A stretch of 64,000 nt of DNA from Clostridiales bacterium (GCA_017617995.1 JAFZVE010000020.1:46714-110713), one strand, 5' to 3'. Positions 9,211 to 18,980 are shown, numbered from the stretch's first letter. Numbers and translations are program-made. Notes: a model not told the origin generated them from the letters alone.

Positions 9211-11985
9211 ATGTCAGATGCCAAAAGATTACTTCTTGTAGATGGAAACAGTATCATCAACCGATCCTACTATGCGACAGCGGGACGGAATAATCTGACG
9301 GCACCGGATGGCACGCCTACGGGCGCGGTCAATATCTATCTCAATACTCTTTCGAAGTATATGGATGAGGTCGATCCGACCCATACATGTACCCTCTTCG
9401 ATCTCAAGGCCCCGACCTTCCGTCACAAGGCCTATGAGGGATACAAGGGAACGAGAAAAGCCATGCCAGATGATCTCGCGGCGCAGATGCCTGTTCTGAA
9501 GGAAGTCCTCGATGCGATGGGTTTCCCCAGATACGAGCAGGCGGGACTCGAAGCCGACGACCTGATCGGTACCCTGAAGACGATGGGCGTTGCCGCCGGA
9601 TTCGAGGTCTTTATCTTGAGCGGCGACAAAGACGACTTCCAGCTGATCGACGAACATACGAAGATCATCATGCCGGTCACGAAGAAAGACGGCTCCGGCA
9701 CAGACTACTATGACGAAGCGCTTTTCCAGGAGAGATACGGCATCCCGTCGTCTGATTTTGTCACGGCAAAAGCACTGATGGGCGATAGTTCCGATAACAT
9801 CCCTGGTGTCAAGGGCATCGGAGAGAAGGGCGCGATGGATCTGGTCCGCAAGTACAAGACTCTCGATGTCCTCTACGAGCATCTCGATGAACTGAGCCCG
9901 AAGCTTCGTGAGAAACTTCAGACGGATAAAGAGAATGCCTACATGTCCCTGATGCTCTCCCGTATCGTAACAGATGCGGAGCTCGATATTACACTTGATT
10001 CGCTTCTTCGAAAGCCGATCGATCAGGGCTCGGCGGCCGCATGCTTCTATAAGTACGGTTTCCGAAGCCAGATGAAGAAGTGGAATATCGACGAGAATGC
10101 GGTCGGGGAAGTCGTCCCTGTTGTGGAAGAGACGGAAGAAGAGAAGAACTATCCGAAGCTCTCCGGCACAAGACCGAAGATCCTTCTGGATCAGGACGTG
10201 CAGCGTGCGATCGATGAGATCCTTCCGAAGATCAGTGATACTGACCCGGTCGCTGCCGACATGAAAGAAATCAAGGGAAAACCGGTGCTGGGACTGACGG
10301 TTGCTCCGGATCAGGTCTATGTCTGGACGGATCTTCCGTCGATCAGGAAAGTACTTGATATTCTCGTCCGCTCCGGTATCGGAAACAAAAGAGAGACCGC
10401 GCCGGTTCTGTATAGCGCGAAGAATCACTTCAAGTTCATCGAAGACGGACTTCCTTTTGATATGGTCTTCGACGTCGAGATCGCCGGATATGTACTAAAC
10501 CATATCGAGGGCACGGATCCCTCGTTTGAGATGCTGGTAGAACACAGCAGCCGCAAGCCTTTCCCGATCCTGGAAGGATACGGGGAAGTAAGAGAGGAAG
10601 GGAAGAGCAGTACACGCCAGCAGGATCTCTTCGCGCTGATCGACGGTATTTCCGAGACAGAAAAGCCACTGACGGAAGAGGATGTACTCGACTTTTCGTA
10701 CCGTGTCCTGCTTATTCGCTGGATCTCGTATTATCAGAAGGAAGAAATCGATACAACCGGTATCGGCAAGCTGATCTATGAGATCGAGATGCCGCTGGTC
10801 CGCGTACTGGACCGTATGGAGAGACGTGGTGTGCTCGTAGATGTGGCACAGATAGACGAACTCCACCGGGAATTTGACGCGAAGGTGAGAACACTCGAAT
10901 CCGAGATATATGAACTGGCTGATGAGAAGTTCACGATACTCTCTCCCAAGCAACTGGGCAAGATTCTCTTCGAGAAGCTCGGGCTTCCTTCCGGTAAGAA
11001 ACTCCAGAGCGGCGGATATTCGACCAATTCCGAGGAACTAGAGAAGATCCGTGATAAGCATCCGATCGTCGATAAGATCCTCGAATACCGCCAGATACAG
11101 AAACTCGATTCCACTTTTGTTATGGGTCTGAAGAAGAGTATCTCCGAGAGAGACGGTCGTGTCCATACGACATTCAGTCAGGCCATGACGAATACGGGCA
11201 GGCTCTCCTCCTCGGATCCGAACCTGCAGAATATCCCGATCCGTACGGATCTCGGCTCGCTGATCCGTAAGACCTTCGTGGCGAAAGACGGCTATGTCCT
11301 GATCGATGCGGACTACTCCCAGATTGAGCTTAGACTTCTGGCTGCTATCTCTCACGATGAGGAGATGATCTCTTCGTTCCTCGAGGGGAAAGATATCCAT
11401 ACCAAGACTGCGTGCGGTATCTTCGGGCTTCCGCCGGAGATGATCGATCCCGGTATGCGTGCTGCGGCCAAGCGTCTCAACTTCAGTATCGTATACGGAG
11501 TCAGCGATTATGGCCTCTCGCAGGATCTCGGAGTCAGTATCTACGAGGCACACCGCTATATCGAAGAATACTATCGCCAGTTCCCGACGATCAAGTCCTG
11601 TCTCGAAGGATTCAAGAAAGAAGGACACGAGAAGGGCTACGTGAGTACTCTCTTCGGAAGAAGAAGGATCCTCAAGGAACTGACGTCGGCAAACTATAAT
11701 ATCCGTAGTTTCGGCGAAAGAGCCGCGATGAATACACCGATCCAGGGGACGGCGGCGGACATCATCAAGCTGGCGATGAACCGTGTCGAGGCCGCCCTTT
11801 CCGAAGCAGGACTGGATGCGCAATTGATCTTGCAGGTCCACGATGAATTGATCGTCGAGGCGAGAGAAGACGTCGCAGAGCAGGCGGCGAAGATCCTTCA
11901 GGAAACGATGGAAAATGTAGTGGAACTGGATGTGCCGCTTCTGGCTGAGGCCAGTATAGGCCGTACATGGGCTGAAGCACACTGA
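9211..11985 (+). CDS. polA: DNA polymerase I
   Basis: 924-residue repair and Okazaki-fragment polymerase. The 5'-3' exonuclease domain comes first (LLLVDGNSIINRSYYA, EADDLIGTLK, SGDKDDFQLI, GDSSDNIPGVKGIG). The middle 3'-5' exonuclease fold lacks the catalytic DxE (VAADMKEIKG in its place), so proofreading is probably lost as in several Gram-positive enzymes. The polymerase domain has motif A DADYSQIELRLLA (Asp699), motif B from Arg750 to Gly763 with Lys754 and Phe758, and motif C LQVHDELIVEA (Asp878). Motif B reads NFSIVYG where NFGxxYG is usual (Ser759). The ATG at 9211 follows GGGAGAGA; an in-frame TTG at 9193 has no better ribosome site. coaE follows in the same operon. Confidence 0.95.
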   Translation: MSDAKRLLLVDGNSIINRSYYATAGRNNLTAPDGTPTGAVNIYLNTLSKYMDEVDPTHTCTLFDLKAPTFRHKAYEGYKGTRKAMPDDLAAQMPVLKEVLDAMGFPRYEQAGLEADDLIGTLKTMGVAAGFEVFILSGDKDDFQLIDEHTKIIMPVTKKDGSGTDYYDEALFQERYGIPSSDFVTAKALMGDSSDNIPGVKGIGEKGAMDLVRKYKTLDVLYEHLDELSPKLREKLQTDKENAYMSLMLSRIVTDAELDITLDSLLRKPIDQGSAAACFYKYGFRSQMKKWNIDENAVGEVVPVVEETEEEKNYPKLSGTRPKILLDQDVQRAIDEILPKISDTDPVAADMKEIKGKPVLGLTVAPDQVYVWTDLPSIRKVLDILVRSGIGNKRETAPVLYSAKNHFKFIEDGLPFDMVFDVEIAGYVLNHIEGTDPSFEMLVEHSSRKPFPILEGYGEVREEGKSSTRQQDLFALIDGISETEKPLTEEDVLDFSYRVLLIRWISYYQKEEIDTTGIGKLIYEIEMPLVRVLDRMERRGVLVDVAQIDELHREFDAKVRTLESEIYELADEKFTILSPKQLGKILFEKLGLPSGKKLQSGGYSTNSEELEKIRDKHPIVDKILEYRQIQKLDSTFVMGLKKSISERDGRVHTTFSQAMTNTGRLSSSDPNLQNIPIRTDLGSLIRKTFVAKDGYVLIDADYSQIELRLLAAISHDEEMISSFLEGKDIHTKTACGIFGLPPEMIDPGMRAAAKRLNFSIVYGVSDYGLSQDLGVSIYEAHRYIEEYYRQFPTIKSCLEGFKKEGHEKGYVSTLFGRRRILKELTSANYNIRSFGERAAMNTPIQGTAADIIKLAMNRVEAALSEAGLDAQLILQVHDELIVEAREDVAEQAAKILQETMENVVELDVPLLAEASIGRTWAEAH

Positions 11986-11998
11986 TGGAGGGAAAAAG

Positions 11999-12607
11999 AT
12001 GTTTGTACTAGGTGTGACAGGCGGGATCGGAACAGGCAAGAGCACGGTGTCCGGTTATTTCCGGGATAAAGGGGTCGAGGTCCTCGACGCCGATGAGATC
12101 TCCCGTCAGGTGACGGATGTCGGAGGTGTGGCGCTTCCCGAGATCGCAGAACTTCTGGGGATGCGCGCGATTAGCAGTAACGGTGCCCTCAACAGGAAAT
12201 ACGTCGCATCACTGGTCTTCTCGGAGAAAAAGAAACTCGATAAACTCTCGGCGATCATCCACCGATATGTGCTGTCGACGATTGCCGAGGAGATCGCCAA
12301 GGCCGCAGAAAGGAAGGTCAAGCTCATCGTTCTCGATGTACCGATCCCGGTAAGACATGGCTTCGTTGATGTATGTAATCAGATCCTCGTGGTAAGCAGC
12401 AGTGACGAGATCCGTCTCGACAGACTTGTTCTTCGAGGGATGGACAGGGATGACGCCAGAAAGAGAATGGCCATGCAGATGACGCGGGAGGAATACGAGG
12501 AACTTGCAGATCGTGTTCTGGTCAACGACGGAACGATCGAAGAACTGTATGAACAGATCGATAAATACGTGAAGGAAGAACTCAACGAACGGGGAATACG
12601 ACTATGA
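11999..12607 (+). CDS. coaE: Dephospho-CoA kinase
   Basis: Phosphorylates the 3'-hydroxyl of dephospho-CoA with ATP, the last step of coenzyme A synthesis. The 202-residue length is normal. The P-loop is VTGGIGTGKST near the N-terminus, followed by the family motif LDADEISRQV; DVPIPVRHGFVDVC corresponds to the LLFE..L region. It starts 13 nt after polA (GGAGGGAAAAAG before the ATG). polA-coaE adjacency is a common Clostridia/Bacilli arrangement (polA-mutM-coaE, with mutM absent here). Its stop overlaps the next gene by 4 nt. Confidence 0.92.
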   Translation: MFVLGVTGGIGTGKSTVSGYFRDKGVEVLDADEISRQVTDVGGVALPEIAELLGMRAISSNGALNRKYVASLVFSEKKKLDKLSAIIHRYVLSTIAEEIAKAAERKVKLIVLDVPIPVRHGFVDVCNQILVVSSSDEIRLDRLVLRGMDRDDARKRMAMQMTREEYEELADRVLVNDGTIEELYEQIDKYVKEELNERGIRL

Positions 12608-12939
12608 ATGCATCGCTCATCGTCTCCGGTTCTTTTGCCGTGATATCACTACTCCTTGTCGTGCTCTGCTTCACGGCTCTTCGGAGATATGCTTTCCATA
12701 AGATTCTGGGGGCGTCAACGTGTGTGTATGCATCTGCTTGTCTGTTTATCTTCCTGATCGGGGTGTTCCGGGAAGAAATACCCACGCTCTTCTTTGTTCT
12801 GGCCGATGTCCTCTCGACCTTAGTGGCGGCGATGATCTCGGTCGTGATTGTGATCCTCATGAGGCAGATGGCCGTGTCGTCTGCGGGGACGGAAAAAGAG
12901 AAAAGCGGGGAAAAGGCAGAAGGCGGAAAGAACGAGTAA
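12604..12939 (+). CDS. Small membrane protein of unknown function
   Basis: 111 residues, start codon overlapping the coaE stop (ATGA), so translation is coupled. Three hydrophobic segments are visible: about 4-26 (IVSGSFAVISLLLVVLCF), about 36-56 (GASTCVYASACLFIFLIGVF) and about 62-86 (FFVLADVLSTLVAAMISVVIVIL). A short charged tail rich in Glu, Lys and Gly follows. No family is recognised. Its position between coaE and an ABC exporter could mean an accessory role for the exporter, but nothing in the sequence shows that. Confidence 0.65.
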   Translation: MNASLIVSGSFAVISLLLVVLCFTALRRYAFHKILGASTCVYASACLFIFLIGVFREEIPTLFFVLADVLSTLVAAMISVVIVILMRQMAVSSAGTEKEKSGEKAEGGKNE

Positions 12940-12966
12940 GTACCGTGGTGCAATAGGAGGTGCGGT

Positions 12967-14868
12967 ATGGGATTTGGTGGTCCGGGCCCGATGAGAATGG
13001 GTCCGAGAGGTTTTCTGACAGAAGAAGAAAAGAAGAATAAGCCGAAGGTCGATAAGAAACTCCTGAAGCGGATCGCATCTTACATGAAGCCGTACCGCCT
13101 CCAGTTTGCCCTGGTGATCTTCTCGATCCTCCTTTCCGCCGTAGTCGGACTCTTTCCGTCGATCATAACAGGTCAAATCGTCGATAAGGCGCTCCTCGGC
13201 GATGATCTGGGACTTCTGATCAAGCTCCTGATCGCAGCTTTTCTCGCGCTGACTGTTTCACAGGTCATCAGTGTCGTCGAGAGCTATATCAATGCCTGGA
13301 TCTCCCAGCGCATCATCTTCGACATGAAAAATGAGATGTACCGGCACCTTCAGTGGATGCCACACAGTTTCTTCACGACAGAGAAACAGGGCGATATCAT
13401 CACCCGCATGAATACCGATATTTCCGGCGTCAGCTCCGTCATATCGAATACCTTGTCGAGCTGTGTAAATAACTTCGCGACCGTCATCACGACACTGATC
13501 GCACTCTTTACCATGAGTGTACCGCTCGCACTGGTCGGTATCCTCATTATCCCGCTTCTGATCCTGCCGACCCGAAATGTCGGCCAGAACCGGTATAAGC
13601 TCCTGACGAAGACACAGGAGAAGAACGATGAGCTCAACCAGGTCATCAACGAGACACTTTCCGTTTCCGGCTCCATGCTCGTCAAGCTCTTCACCCGCGA
13701 GGATAAAGAATATGAGAATTTTGTCGAGGTCAATGAACAGGTCACGAAGCTCTCTCTGAAGGAACAGAGAAGCGGTAAGTGGTTCCGTGTCATGATGGGT
13801 ATGTTTACCCAGGTCGGCCCGCTCCTCATCTACTTCGCAGGTGGTATCTGCATCATCAAGAAGTACGATCCGAACCTGACCGTCGGTGTCGTTACCGCGA
13901 CCGTCGCCCTCATCAACCGACTCTACCGTCCGGTCGAGTCCCTTATGAATCTGGGTGTCGATTTCACTAGATCCCTCGCCCTCTTTACCCGTATCTTCGA
14001 TTATTTCGATCGCGAGAATCCACTGACTTCTCCTGAAAACGGCGTGAAGCCGGATGTGGCGAATAAGGATATCGTCTACGATCACGTGAAGTTCTCCTAT
14101 ACTCCGGAAAAAGAACTTCTGAAGGATGTTTCGTTTACTGTACCGGGTGGCAAGATGTACGCGATCGTCGGGCCTTCCGGCTCGGGTAAATCTACCGTCG
14201 TGAACTTTATCCCGCGTCTTTACGATGTCGAGGAGGGAAGTGTCACGATCGCAGGTGAAGATGTCCGTAAGTTCGATCTTACCTACCTTCGTCAGCAGAT
14301 CGGTGTCGTGACACAGGATACGTACCTTTTTAACGGCACGATCAAGGAAAACCTTCTCTATGCGAAGGATGATGCGACGGATGAAGAGATCGAGAAAGCC
14401 TGTAAGATCGCGAGCATTCACGACTTTATCGTAAAGCAGCCGGACGGCTATGACACGATGGTCGGTAACCGCGGACTGAAACTGTCGGGCGGTGAGAAGC
14501 AGCGTATCAGTATTGCACGTGTCATCTTAAAAGATCCGAAGATCCTGATCCTTGATGAGGCCACGAGTGCACTTGACTCTATCTCTGAAAATGCGATTTC
14601 CGAAGCTTTGGAAGTCCTGATGCAGAACAGAACATCTATCGTCATCGCGCATAGACTGTCGACCATCATGAAGGCCGAGAAGATCGTCGTGATCGCAGAC
14701 GGACATGTTGCCGAGCTCGGTACGCATCAGGAGCTTCTCGAGAAGAACGGTATCTATAGAGATCTTTATGAGACGCAGTTCCGCCAGGTCCTCGACATGC
14801 AGGGACAGGAAGAGAAAGATCCCCCGGAATGGGAAGAAAAGAACATGATCCAGAACGATGTGTATTGA
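12967..14868 (+). CDS. ABC exporter half-transporter (membrane and ATPase domains fused)
   Basis: 633-residue ABCB/MsbA-type half-transporter, expected to work as a homodimer. A Gly/Met/Pro-rich start (MGFGGPGPMRMGPRGF) precedes the six-helix membrane domain (about 45-330), which carries the exporter motif FDMKNEMYRHLQWMPHSFF. The ATPase domain has Walker A GPSGSGKST (about 402-410), Q-loop VVTQDTYLFNGTI, signature LSGGEKQR (about 506), Walker B ILILDEATSALD and H-loop IAHRLST, so all catalytic motifs are intact. AGGAGGTGCGGT precedes the ATG. The substrate cannot be told. It faces ychF with only 7 nt between the two stop codons. Confidence 0.92.
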   Translation: MGFGGPGPMRMGPRGFLTEEEKKNKPKVDKKLLKRIASYMKPYRLQFALVIFSILLSAVVGLFPSIITGQIVDKALLGDDLGLLIKLLIAAFLALTVSQVISVVESYINAWISQRIIFDMKNEMYRHLQWMPHSFFTTEKQGDIITRMNTDISGVSSVISNTLSSCVNNFATVITTLIALFTMSVPLALVGILIIPLLILPTRNVGQNRYKLLTKTQEKNDELNQVINETLSVSGSMLVKLFTREDKEYENFVEVNEQVTKLSLKEQRSGKWFRVMMGMFTQVGPLLIYFAGGICIIKKYDPNLTVGVVTATVALINRLYRPVESLMNLGVDFTRSLALFTRIFDYFDRENPLTSPENGVKPDVANKDIVYDHVKFSYTPEKELLKDVSFTVPGGKMYAIVGPSGSGKSTVVNFIPRLYDVEEGSVTIAGEDVRKFDLTYLRQQIGVVTQDTYLFNGTIKENLLYAKDDATDEEIEKACKIASIHDFIVKQPDGYDTMVGNRGLKLSGGEKQRISIARVILKDPKILILDEATSALDSISENAISEALEVLMQNRTSIVIAHRLSTIMKAEKIVVIADGHVAELGTHQELLEKNGIYRDLYETQFRQVLDMQGQEEKDPPEWEEKNMIQNDVY

Positions 14869-14875
14869 TTCCTGA

Positions 14876-15967
14876 TTACACGTTGAAACGGAAGAGTACG
14901 ACGTCGCCGTCCTTCATGACATATTCCTTACCTTCGGAACGGACCAGTCCTTTCTCCTTTGCAGCAGTATATGTTCCACATGCCATCAGATCATCAAAGG
15001 CAACGACCTCGGCACGGATAAAACCTCTCTCGAAGTCAGAGTGGATCTTACCTGCTGCCTGAGGCGCTTTAGTGCCGTTCTTGATGGTCCATGCGCGGAC
15101 TTCCTGCGGACCTGCGGTCAGGTAGGAGATGAGGCCTAAAAGCTTGTAGCTTGCCTGGATCATCTTATCGAGACCGGACTGGGAAAGGCCGAGCTCTTCG
15201 AGGAACATCGCTTTTTCCTCGGCATCGAGCATCGCGATCTCTTCTTCGATCTTCGCGGAGATAACGACGCATTCCTCACCGGAACGGGCGGCGATCTCCT
15301 GTACGGTCTTCACATAAGCGATATCCGGATTGGAAATATCGCTCTCTGCGATGTTGGCTACATAGAGGACCGGCTTTAAGGTAAGAAGGGCCAGATCTTT
15401 CACAAATTCCATCTCTTCCTCGTCGAAGGTGAGAGAACGGGCCGGCTTTTCTTCTTCGAGCACCTTGGCGATTCTCTCATAGCAGTCGAGCTCAGCCTGG
15501 AACTTCTTATCTCCACCCTTCATCATCTTTCTGACCTTGTCGAGACGACGGTCCATGTATTCCATGTCGGAAAGGATCAGTTCGAGCTCGATCGTTTCAA
15601 TATCACGCTTCGGGTCAGCACCACCATCTACGTGCACGACATTCGAGTCGTCGAAGCAGCGTACGACATGTACGATCGCGTCGACTTCACGGATGTTGGC
15701 GAGGAACTTGTTTCCGAGACCTTCACCCTTGCTGGCACCGCGTACGAGGCCGGCGATATCGACGAATTCGATCACGGCCGGAGTGTACTTCTCCGGGTTA
15801 TACATCTTCGCCAGTTCATCGAGACGGCTGTCCGGAACGGAAACGACACCGACGTTCGGCTCGATCGTGCAGAAAGGATAGTTCGCGGATTCCGCGCCTG
15901 CCTTTGTGATGGCGTTAAAAAGTGTGCTCTTGCCGACATTCGGTAAACCTACGATTCCGAGTTTCAT
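14876..15967 (-). CDS. ychF: Redox-regulated ATPase YchF (OBG-like)
   Basis: 363-residue cytoplasmic P-loop NTPase of the Obg superfamily that prefers ATP and associates with ribosomes. It begins KLGIVGLPNVGKSTLFNAIT (P-loop), has the G3 motif DIAGLV, and shows NIAE where true GTPases have NKxD, the mark of YchF. The C-terminal TGS-like domain holds TAGPQEVRAWTIKNGTKAPQ and ends KDGDVVLFRFNV. Length is typical. The minus-strand ATG at 15967 is preceded by GAGGAGGC. Monocistronic, convergent with the ABC exporter. Confidence 0.96.
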   Translation of the reverse strand: MKLGIVGLPNVGKSTLFNAITKAGAESANYPFCTIEPNVGVVSVPDSRLDELAKMYNPEKYTPAVIEFVDIAGLVRGASKGEGLGNKFLANIREVDAIVHVVRCFDDSNVVHVDGGADPKRDIETIELELILSDMEYMDRRLDKVRKMMKGGDKKFQAELDCYERIAKVLEEEKPARSLTFDEEEMEFVKDLALLTLKPVLYVANIAESDISNPDIAYVKTVQEIAARSGEECVVISAKIEEEIAMLDAEEKAMFLEELGLSQSGLDKMIQASYKLLGLISYLTAGPQEVRAWTIKNGTKAPQAAGKIHSDFERGFIRAEVVAFDDLMACGTYTAAKEKGLVRSEGKEYVMKDGDVVLFRFNV

Positions 15968-16038
15968 GATGAATATGCCTCCTCAAGTTGACGTGTCTAT
16001 ATGTGTTTTTATTCTTTCTTATTCTTTGACAACGACGA

Positions 16039-16067
16039 ATTATACCATATTTACACTATTCTAGAAA
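16039..16067 (-). promoter_or_regulatory. Promoter candidate for ychF
   Basis: On the minus strand TATAAT (plus-strand 16039-16044) is preceded at 17 bp by a weak TTTCTA. It lies about 70 nt upstream of the ychF start. Confidence 0.5.
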
Positions 16068-16070
16068 GAA

Positions 16071-16105
16071 TCGACAATCCTCGTCATTTTGTCGATATTT
16101 GTCGA
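16071..16105. repeat. Three copies of a TTGTCGA heptamer
   Basis: TCGACAA (16071-16077, inverted copy) is followed by TTGTCGA at 16089-16095 and 16099-16105, the last two one helical turn apart. They lie between the divergent ychF and comM genes. A poor -35/-10 pair (TTGTCG 16099-16104, TACAGA 16123-16128, 18-bp gap) overlaps the last copy. Confidence 0.4.
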
Positions 16106-16216
16106 AAAAAACTCCGGATATGTACAGAAATCTGCGATAAGATGGCGTAAATCGTCGGGGTTTCTTATCGGTTAAGTGAGCCGGGCTTGCTTATTAAATG
16201 TGTTAGAGGTGCATAT

Positions 16217-17797
16217 ATGGGGCAGACACTCACGCGTAATGCTAAAGTAAAGACGCTTTATCTTCAGGGACTGGAAGGGAATGTGGCAGAGGTGGAAGCG
16301 TCGATATTCCCGGGTCTTCCGAGCTTTGAAGTAGTCGGTCTCGGGGATTCGTCCATACGCGAAGCGAAGGAACGGGTGCGGGCCAGTATCCGGTCATGTG
16401 GTTTCACGTTTCCGAACCAGCGGCTCCTGGTGAATATCTCTCCGGCTTATCTTCATAAATCCGGATCTTCCTTCGACCTGGCTATCGCGATGGCGATCCT
16501 TCTCGCATCCGGACAGGTTGCCTCCCGGAGAAAAAATATTGTTATCTACGGGGAACTGTCACTGGTAGGACAGGTACGGCCGGTTCCGGGCTCGATCTCA
16601 AGGCTTTTGTGTCTGGAGACGATGGACGAGCCGGTACTTTGTATCGTTCCTTCCAAGGATATGGATGAGGCCGGACTTCTGGGGTGTGATGTGTATGGCG
16701 TAGATACGCTTCAGGAATCGATAGCGCTAGTATCCGGAGATCGCGATGTGCCTTCTGTACGGCATGTGGAGGCAGATGAGCCGGATCTGCTTCCGGATCC
16801 GGCTCCGGATCCGCAGACGGATATCTCGGCTCTTCGCGGGCAGCCGGATGCCGAGCGGGCGATCGTGCTTGCGGCGGCAGGGTTTCACAACATGCTTCTG
16901 GTCGGCTCTCCGGGGACAGGGAAATCTCTGTCGGCGAGGATACTTCAGGGTATCCTTCCTCCGCTTTCGAGGGAGGAGAAGATCGAAATTCTCCGTGTAG
17001 AGAGTGCGCTGTCAGTCTTATCGAAGGAAGATGTCGCTTCCGGTGCACGCCCATTCCGCTATGTGCATCACACCTGCACGCCTACAGCGATGGTCGGGGG
17101 CGGGAGGAATGCTTCTCCGGGGGAGATATCGAGAGCCCTTCACGGGATACTCTTTCTGGATGAACTTCCGGAGTTCGTGCCGCATGTCCTTGATCTTCTC
17201 CGTGTCCCGATCGAGAGCGGAGAGATGGTCATCTCGAGGAACAACTGTACTAATGTCTTCCCGGCGCGATTTATGCTGGTGGCTGCCATGAATCCATGCC
17301 GGTGCGGCAAATGTATGGAAAACCCATCCGAGTGTACCTGTACGCCGTCCATGATCGCCAGTTATCAGGGGAAAGTCAGCGGAGCGCTCCTTGACCGGAT
17401 GGATATCTCGTGCACACTCAATCATATTTCGGAAGAGTCTTTACTTGAGACGATGAAGGGAGATTTCGAACCCAAGAGCATGTACTGGCGCCGAAGGATC
17501 GAAGAAATATGGGAGAAGCAATACGAAAGATGTGATGAAGCCGGGATAGCGCGGTGCAGAAACGGGGAGATGAGGGAGAAGAATCTCGGCGAGATATTCC
17601 GGCTTGGGCAGAAACAGATGGAGTATGCGGCCATGGCGGCGCATCAGCTACGTCTCTCAGTGCGAGGACTTCAGCGTGTCGTAAGGCTTGCACGTACGGT
17701 GGCGGATCTTGATGAGAAGAAAGATGTGGAGTGTGAGCATATCATCGAGGCGATTTCATTTCGCCTGCCCCAGTGGGGAAGTAACAGAGGAGGATAA
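16217..17797 (+). CDS. comM: ComM/YifB family AAA+ ATPase (Mg-chelatase-like)
   Basis: 526-residue helicase-like AAA+ protein; ComM promotes branch migration during natural transformation in proteobacteria, and the YifB relatives in Clostridia are linked to dprA. The N-terminal Lon-like domain reads EVEASIFPGLPSFEVVGLGD. The ATPase has Walker A GSPGTGKS from Gly230, Walker B GILFLDELPEF, a Cys-rich insertion (CRCGKCMENPSECTC) and an arginine-finger segment near LLDRMDISC. The ATG at 16217 follows AGAGGTG; a TTG at 16187 is possible but has no ribosome site. dprA follows 2 nt later, so they are an operon. Confidence 0.92.
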   Translation: MGQTLTRNAKVKTLYLQGLEGNVAEVEASIFPGLPSFEVVGLGDSSIREAKERVRASIRSCGFTFPNQRLLVNISPAYLHKSGSSFDLAIAMAILLASGQVASRRKNIVIYGELSLVGQVRPVPGSISRLLCLETMDEPVLCIVPSKDMDEAGLLGCDVYGVDTLQESIALVSGDRDVPSVRHVEADEPDLLPDPAPDPQTDISALRGQPDAERAIVLAAAGFHNMLLVGSPGTGKSLSARILQGILPPLSREEKIEILRVESALSVLSKEDVASGARPFRYVHHTCTPTAMVGGGRNASPGEISRALHGILFLDELPEFVPHVLDLLRVPIESGEMVISRNNCTNVFPARFMLVAAMNPCRCGKCMENPSECTCTPSMIASYQGKVSGALLDRMDISCTLNHISEESLLETMKGDFEPKSMYWRRRIEEIWEKQYERCDEAGIARCRNGEMREKNLGEIFRLGQKQMEYAAMAAHQLRLSVRGLQRVVRLARTVADLDEKKDVECEHIIEAISFRLPQWGSNRGG

Positions 17798-17799
17798 AG

Positions 17800-18969
17800 A
17801 TGGATGAGAAATTAAAGGCGGATCTGTTCTGTTCGCTACTGATGGCCAGACACATCATGACGGGAAGTCAAATCAAAAGAATCACGGAAGAGGAGCATCT
17901 GCCGTCCATAGAGGCTTTCTATGAGGAACATAAGAGATTCATAGATGATGACCATATGTCTTCTGACCAAAGGGAAAACTGGGAGAAGTTTACTTCTAGT
18001 GATGCATATTTACGCATCGGCGAGTATGTCGAATATGTCTCGGGCAGAGAGATACGTTCGATCAACCGTCTCGATCCGGTTTATCCCGAATATATGCAGT
18101 GCCTGCCGAATATGCCGCTGATCCTTTACTACCGGGGCGATCTTTCTCTTCTTGAGAAGAGAAGGCCCCGGATCTGTATTGTCGGCACCAGACGGCCGTC
18201 CGTATATGGAAGAAGAGTCACCCGGGATTTCAGTAAGAAAATCTCGATGCACGGAGTAGCTGTCGTGAGTGGCATGGCAAGAGGTGTCGACAGTTGTGCC
18301 CACGAAGAATGTCTCTCGTGCGGCGGAAAGACGATCGCGGTCATGCCGTGCGGGCTTGACCGGATCTATCCGAAGGAGAACCGCGAACTGTATGAGAAGA
18401 TCGCCAGAGAAGGACTTCTCCTTTCAGAACTTCTTCCGGGTACGGAGCCGATCCGTCAGTACTTCCCGGCAAGAAACAGGATCCTTGCCGCTATCTCGGA
18501 TGCCGTTGTGATTACGGAAGCCGGGAAGCATAGCGGTACACTGCATACGGCGAGCTTTGCCGCCGCACAGGGCAGGGAAGTGTTTGTCGTACCAAGCACC
18601 ATTTACTCAGAGACGGCAGAAGGAAACCTGGCACTTCTTAAAGATGGGGCGGCGGTGGCGACTGAACCGGAGGATATTCTGGCATTCCTGGCGCATGTTG
18701 TTTTCTTCCGCGAGATGGAGGAGATCCGTGACCAGTGCTATCAGAAGCAGTTGAAAGAAAGAATCGAGTCAGCTCCGGAGACGATCACATCTTCGGAGAT
18801 CCGCAAGATCATCTTAGAGCTTCTGGCCGTTTCCGGAGTCAGTACGGATGAGATGGTGAAAGAGAGCGGCCTTCCTTACCGCATGCTGGTTTGTGAACTG
18901 GGAAAGATGGAACTGGAGGGAATAATCGGTAAAGATGGGAACAAATATGTTTTGACAATTCGCGTTTAA
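17800..18969 (+). CDS. dprA: DNA-processing protein DprA/Smf
   Basis: Loads RecA on incoming single-stranded DNA during transformation. The 389-residue product has the Rossmann core with IVGTRRPSVYGRR, VVSGMARGVDSCAHE, GLDRIYPKENREL and PARNRILAAISDAVVITEAG, all standard family motifs. A C-terminal winged-helix-like domain follows (about 325-389). GAGGAGGATAAAG precedes the ATG. It sits 2 nt after comM and just ahead of topA, the usual Firmicutes order. The topA promoter lies inside its last codons. Confidence 0.94.
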   Translation: MDEKLKADLFCSLLMARHIMTGSQIKRITEEEHLPSIEAFYEEHKRFIDDDHMSSDQRENWEKFTSSDAYLRIGEYVEYVSGREIRSINRLDPVYPEYMQCLPNMPLILYYRGDLSLLEKRRPRICIVGTRRPSVYGRRVTRDFSKKISMHGVAVVSGMARGVDSCAHEECLSCGGKTIAVMPCGLDRIYPKENRELYEKIAREGLLLSELLPGTEPIRQYFPARNRILAAISDAVVITEAGKHSGTLHTASFAAAQGREVFVVPSTIYSETAEGNLALLKDGAAVATEPEDILAFLAHVVFFREMEEIRDQCYQKQLKERIESAPETITSSEIRKIILELLAVSGVSTDEMVKESGLPYRMLVCELGKMELEGIIGKDGNKYVLTIRV

Positions 18970-18980
18970 TGAATTATATA
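18952..18980 (+). promoter_or_regulatory. Promoter for topA
   Basis: TTGACA (18952-18957) and TATATA (18975-18980) are 17 bp apart; the -35 lies inside the dprA 3' end. A 5-bp hairpin (CTGTC/GACAG) precedes the topA ribosome site. Confidence 0.7.
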
